A DNA stretch of 64,000 nt from Bacteroidia bacterium (GTDB lineage: Bacteria; Bacteroidota; Bacteroidia; NS11-12g; UBA9320). The stretch is from assembly GCA_018402155.1 (NCBI GenBank), contig JAGYJG010000001.1:172635-236634 (forward strand), given 5' to 3'. The translations under genes were made by a program, and so were the position numbers. Position 1 is the first letter of the stretch, and every line of letters starts with the position of its first letter. The notes under the pieces were generated by a model. The model was not told where the DNA came from. It searched no databases and saw only the letters and a list, made by a program, of their open reading frames with translations. This document shows, piece after piece, positions 63,854 to 64,000 of this stretch.

Positions 63854-64000
63854 TTATTTTTTTTCTACTACTTTTACTTGATTGTCACAATTCATACAAA
63901 GCCCTAAGTCGTCAACTAAAGGATTCCCGTACAGGTTTAATGAGTGTCTTGAAACCTCAAAATTCAGCAGTTCTGCCATTTTTGAGGTAATTTGTTGTAT
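63854..64000 (-). CDS. Fur-family transcriptional regulator, C-terminal end (partial)
   Basis: Forty-eight residues of a C-terminus are open to the window edge. ITSKMAELLNFEVSRHSLNL is followed by YGNPLVDDLGLCMNCDNQV and a Lys/Glu tail. The late helix plus HSLNLYG and the C-terminal CxxC are the pattern of Fur/Zur/PerR regulators, where the Cys pair binds a structural zinc. The metal specificity cannot be judged because the N-terminal DNA-binding part lies outside the window. The stop codon (63854-63856) abuts the purA ATG. Confidence 0.75.
   Translation of the reverse strand: MQQITSKMAELLNFEVSRHSLNLYGNPLVDDLGLCMNCDNQVKVVEKK

Overview
The window comes from a chromosome of a Bacteroidota bacterium, most likely an aquatic or polysaccharide-degrading lineage. 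The evidence is a SusC/SusD pair, a gliding/type IX secretion (T9SS) C-terminal domain, DUF4199 and DUF4175 membrane proteins, a split MetH, many Bacteroidota-type lipoproteins, and promoter -7 boxes of the TAnnTTTG/TAnnTTCG type instead of the usual -35/-10 pair. Family or genus cannot be resolved from sequence reading alone.

Layout. Positions 1-4.5 kb hold housekeeping genes: the end of a CcmF-like gene, a DUF2520 oxidoreductase-like protein, two small genes, and MetH without its homocysteine domain. Positions 4.5-12.4 kb hold a minus-strand operon of ECF sigma factor, anti-sigma-like membrane protein and a giant PKD-rich secreted protein; the anti-sigma-like protein and the giant protein share the same T9SS-type C-terminal domain. 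Positions 12.5-28.4 kb are mostly core genes: a DEAD-box helicase; the BatA / dihydroorotase-like / DUF4199 / GT2 block; a GT4; a beta-helix lipoprotein; tRNA-Asn; a 2-keto-4-pentenoate hydratase-like enzyme; a PfkB kinase; RecJ; a beta-barrel protein; and LptB. A strongly folded non-coding stretch lies at 23.85-24.0 kb.

Positions 28.4-35.4 kb form an AT-rich accessory island of exported proteins of unknown function. It holds a five-gene overlapping operon, then a three-gene set (Cys-rich lipoprotein, DUF4221-like propeller, thioredoxin-like lipoprotein). Two near-identical large hairpin repeats, each placed directly after a stop codon, resemble integron attC sites in layout. The island ends in decayed coding sequence. 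A DUF4175 protein follows at 35.5-38.8 kb.

Positions 39.2-61.4 kb are one minus-strand polysaccharide utilisation locus (PUL) for a beta-1,3-glucan of laminarin type (beta-1,3 backbone with beta-1,6 branches). It encodes SusC, SusD, a PKD surface-binding lipoprotein, a GH16 endo-glucanase lipoprotein, a clan GH-A hydrolase fused to an outer-membrane beta-barrel, a second glycan-binding lipoprotein, a cytosolic GH149-like phosphorylase, a GH17 lipoprotein, a GH30 lipoprotein, a sugar symporter fused to a GH17 domain, and a free cytosolic GH17. The inferred flow is surface cleavage (GH16, barrel-bound GH-A), uptake through SusCD, periplasmic trimming (GH17, GH30), import by the symporter, and cytosolic cleavage by two GH17 modules plus phosphorolysis to glucose-1-phosphate. 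Two promoters in the PUL share a 39-bp element with 34 identical positions at about the same distance from the start codon. No dedicated PUL regulator is visible in the window.

Positions 61.6-64 kb return to core genes: FabD, PurA and the end of a Fur-family regulator.
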